A stretch of 64,000 nucleotides of DNA, taken from Pseudomonas umsongensis. Its GTDB lineage: Bacteria; Pseudomonadota; Gammaproteobacteria; Pseudomonadales; Pseudomonadaceae. Location: positions 1 to 64,000 of the forward strand of contig NZ_NIWU01000005.1 of the NCBI RefSeq assembly GCF_002236105.1. Reading direction: 5' to 3'. The notes beneath the pieces are model-generated. The model was not told the origin of the DNA and searched no databases. It saw only the letters and a list, made by a program, of their open reading frames with translations. Of this stretch, positions 61,980-64,000 are shown piece after piece. The position numbers and the translations under genes are program-made. Position 1 is the first letter of the stretch, and every line of letters begins with the position of its first letter.

Positions 61980-64000
61980 TTAGACCGCAATACCGTGTTT
62001 TTTCAGGAACTCGACGAACGCCTCTTCATCCAGCACCTTCAACCCCAGCTCATTGGCCTTGGTCAACTTCGACCCCGCTCCCGGCCCCGCGACCACGCAA
62101 TGGGTCTTGGCTGATACGGAGCCTGCGACTTTGGCACCGAGGCTTTCGAGTTTGTCCTTGGCCACATCGCGGCTCATCAGTTCCAGCGAGCCTGTGAGCA
62201 CCCAGGTCTGGCCGGCTAGGGGCAGGCCTTCGACGACTTTCTTCTCGCTGTGCCAGTGCATGCCGAAATCCGCCAGTTGCTTCTCGGCGGCTTCGGCCAG
62301 TTGGCGATTGGCCTCGATGGCGAAAAATTCGCGAACCGAAGTGGCCTGCTTCTCGGGCAATGCCTGGCGCATGTCCAACCAGTCGGCGCTGATCACCGCT
62401 TGCAGCGAACCGAACTTGTCAGCCAGTTTCTGCGCCCCGCCCGGCCCCACCGAAGGGATGTGCAGCTTGTCGAGGAAACCGCCCAACGTGGTGCTGGCGG
62501 CAAACTCGGCGCCCAACTCGCCCTGGTCCTGAATCTGCAAACCGTGGTTGAGCAGTTCGGTAATGACCTGCTGGTTGTGCGCATCTTCGAAGAAGCTGTG
62601 AATTTCGTGGGCCACTTCCAGGCCGACGTCCGGCAGGTAGGTCAGCACTTGTGGCAAGGCTTTTTGCACCCGCTCCAGCGAACCCAGGGAACGTGCCAGC
62701 ACCTTGGCCGTCTCTTCGCCGACATCGGGAATGCCCAGGGCGTAGATGAAGCGTGCCAGACCCGGTTTCTTGCTGTCGGCAATAGCACTGAGCAGCTTGT
62801 TACTCGACAGCTCGGCAAAGCCTTCCAGGTCGACGATGTCTTCGAACTTCAGGGCGTACAGGTCAGCCGGCGAACTCACCAGCCCTTCATCGACCAGCTG
62901 TTCGACGCTCTTGTCGCCCAAGCCTTCGATGTCCATGGCGCGGCGGGAGACGAAGTGAATGATCGCCTGCTTGAGTTGTGCACCACAGGCCAGGCGCCCG
63001 ACGCAGCGGTACACCGCGCCTTCGCTGACCGTCTCGCGACCCTTGCTGCGCTTGACCAGTTGCGTGCGCTCGACATGGGAGCCGCACACCGGGCACTGCT
63101 GCGGGATCTGCACCGGCCGGGCGTCTTCCGGGCGACGCTCGGTGACCACTTGCACCACTTGCGGAATCACGTCGCCGGCGCGGCGAATGATCACCGTGTC
63201 ACCGATCATCAGGCCCAGGCGCGCCACTTCGTCCATGTTGTGCAGCGTCGCGTTGGCCACGGTGACACCGGCAACCTTGACCGGCCTGAGGCGCGCCACC
63301 GGCGTCACCGCGCCGGTGCGGCCGACCTGGAATTCCACGTCGAGCAGCTCGGTGAGTTCTTCCATGGCCGGGAATTTATGGGCGATGGCCCAGCGCGGTT
63401 CTCGGGCACGGAAGCCCAGTTCGCGCTGGGACGCGATGCTGTTGACCTTGAACACCACACCGTCGATTTCATAGGGCAACGCATTGCGGCGCTCGCCGAT
63501 GTCGCGGTAGTAATCCAGGCACTCATCGATGCCGTTCGCCAGCTTCAGCTCATGGCTGATCGGCATGCCCCAGGCCTTGAGTTGCTGCAGGTTGCCGATG
63601 TGCGTGTCGGCGATGTCCGCAGACACCTGGCCGATGCCGTAGCAGCAAAACTCCAGCGGACGGTTGGCGGTGATCTTCGAATCCAGCTGGCGCAAGCTGC
63701 CTGCCGCGGCGTTGCGTGGGTTAGCGAAAGTCTTGCCGCCGACTTCCAGTTGCGTGGCATTGAGCCGCTCGAAACCGGCCTTGGACATGAACACTTCGCC
63801 GCGCACTTCCAGGGTCGCCGGCCAGCCAGTGCCGTGCAGCTTGAGCGGGATGTTGCGCACGGTGCGCACGTTGACGCTGATGTCTTCGCCGGTGGTACCG
63901 TCGCCGCGGGTGGCCCCGCGCACCAGCATGCCGTCCTGATAGAGCAGGCTGACCGCCAGGCCATCGAGCTTGGGTTCGCAGCTGTATTCAACCGCCGCGC
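61980..64000 (-). CDS. ligA: NAD-dependent DNA ligase LigA (5' end outside window)
   Basis: The C-terminal 673 residues or so of LigA. At the right edge the frame reads EYSCEPKLDGLAVSLLYQDG, containing the adenylated lysine in KLDG. Then follow the nucleotidyltransferase (ATRGDGTTGEDIS, EVRGEVFM, NPRNAAAGSLRQLD, EIDGVVFKV), OB fold (GRTGAVTPVA), the zinc finger (CPVCGSHV...CVGRLACGAQ), HhH repeats (DIEGLGDKSVEQLVDEG, IPDVGEETAKVLA) and BRCT domain (LAGQTWVLTGSLELMSRDVA). It seals nicks using NAD. The gene continues beyond position 64000, so the start is not visible. Confidence 0.96.
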   Translation of the reverse strand, partial: AAVEYSCEPKLDGLAVSLLYQDGMLVRGATRGDGTTGEDISVNVRTVRNIPLKLHGTGWPATLEVRGEVFMSKAGFERLNATQLEVGGKTFANPRNAAAGSLRQLDSKITANRPLEFCCYGIGQVSADIADTHIGNLQQLKAWGMPISHELKLANGIDECLDYYRDIGERRNALPYEIDGVVFKVNSIASQRELGFRAREPRWAIAHKFPAMEELTELLDVEFQVGRTGAVTPVARLRPVKVAGVTVANATLHNMDEVARLGLMIGDTVIIRRAGDVIPQVVQVVTERRPEDARPVQIPQQCPVCGSHVERTQLVKRSKGRETVSEGAVYRCVGRLACGAQLKQAIIHFVSRRAMDIEGLGDKSVEQLVDEGLVSSPADLYALKFEDIVDLEGFAELSSNKLLSAIADSKKPGLARFIYALGIPDVGEETAKVLARSLGSLERVQKALPQVLTYLPDVGLEVAHEIHSFFEDAHNQQVITELLNHGLQIQDQGELGAEFAASTTLGGFLDKLHIPSVGPGGAQKLADKFGSLQAVISADWLDMRQALPEKQATSVREFFAIEANRQLAEAAEKQLADFGMHWHSEKKVVEGLPLAGQTWVLTGSLELMSRDVAKDKLESLGAKVAGSVSAKTHCVVAGPGAGSKLTKANELGLKVLDEEAFVEFLKKHGIAV

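Overview
The window is a GC-rich chromosomal segment from a Pseudomonas of the P. fluorescens group. Evidence: complete pyoverdine loci (fpvGHJK-fpvCDEF, mbtH-like, pvdH, pvdL, pvdS) with PvdS-type promoters, a msuEDC-sfnR sulfonate operon, a soxR/monooxygenase pair, and REP palindromes of the GGGAGCGAGCCTGCTCGCGA type. The left edge carries, on the minus strand, tandem strong promoters of the kind that precede ribosomal RNA operons in Pseudomonas; the rRNA genes themselves lie outside the window. The right edge cuts through ligA.

Layout. 0.4-8 kb: rhtA-like exporter, small lipoproteins, a TetR regulator divergent from an atypical SDR and a hydroxychromene-carboxylate isomerase-like gene, an M24 aminopeptidase P, a lone NifS/IscS-like cysteine desulfurase and a LysE exporter. 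8-12.6 kb: msuE-msuD-msuC-sfnR for organosulfur use, behind a -24/-12 promoter. 12.5-15.2 kb: SoxR and its divergent target, then a deletion scar fusing an sfnB-like 5' end to a signal-less metQ, then a VOC protein. 15.5-24.4 kb: eight-gene ferripyoverdine reduction/uptake operon, a 71-bp tandem REP array, mbtH-like, pvdH and a GNAT gene. 24.5-30.9 kb: a QseB/PmrA-like two-component pair divergent from a dsbD-tlpA-dsbG operon, with an AT-richer hemopexin-like orphan gene sitting between them. 31-38.3 kb: an orphan fibronectin-III protein gene, a CS1/CFA-I type (alpha) fimbrial operon, and a decayed second copy of the FN3 gene. 38.3-52.3 kb: the giant NRPS pvdL and sigma factor pvdS. 52.8-64 kb: TerC, a tandem universal stress protein, an IS256-family 3' remnant abutting a third FN3 paralogue, dusA, a second two-component system with two PepSY proteins, a zinc peptidase and ligA (partial).

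How the parts work together. PvdS (Fur-controlled) should transcribe pvdL, pvdH, mbtH and fpvG-F; boxes with exact TAAAT-N16-CGT architecture precede pvdH and mbtH, and one-mismatch versions precede fpvG and pvdL. PvdH makes the diaminobutyrate that the last PvdL module uses, the MbtH-like protein assists the adenylation domains, and FpvGHJK/CDEF strip and import iron from ferripyoverdine. The two-component pair probably controls the disulfide operon, since direct-repeat boxes (YTTAAT-N5-YTTAAT-like) precede both.

The least described content is the set of orphan beta-rich proteins: three copies (two intact, one decayed) of a signal-less triple-FN3 protein and one signal-less four-bladed hemopexin-like protein, all in AT-rich islets inserted between core loci. 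Functions for these are unknown to me.
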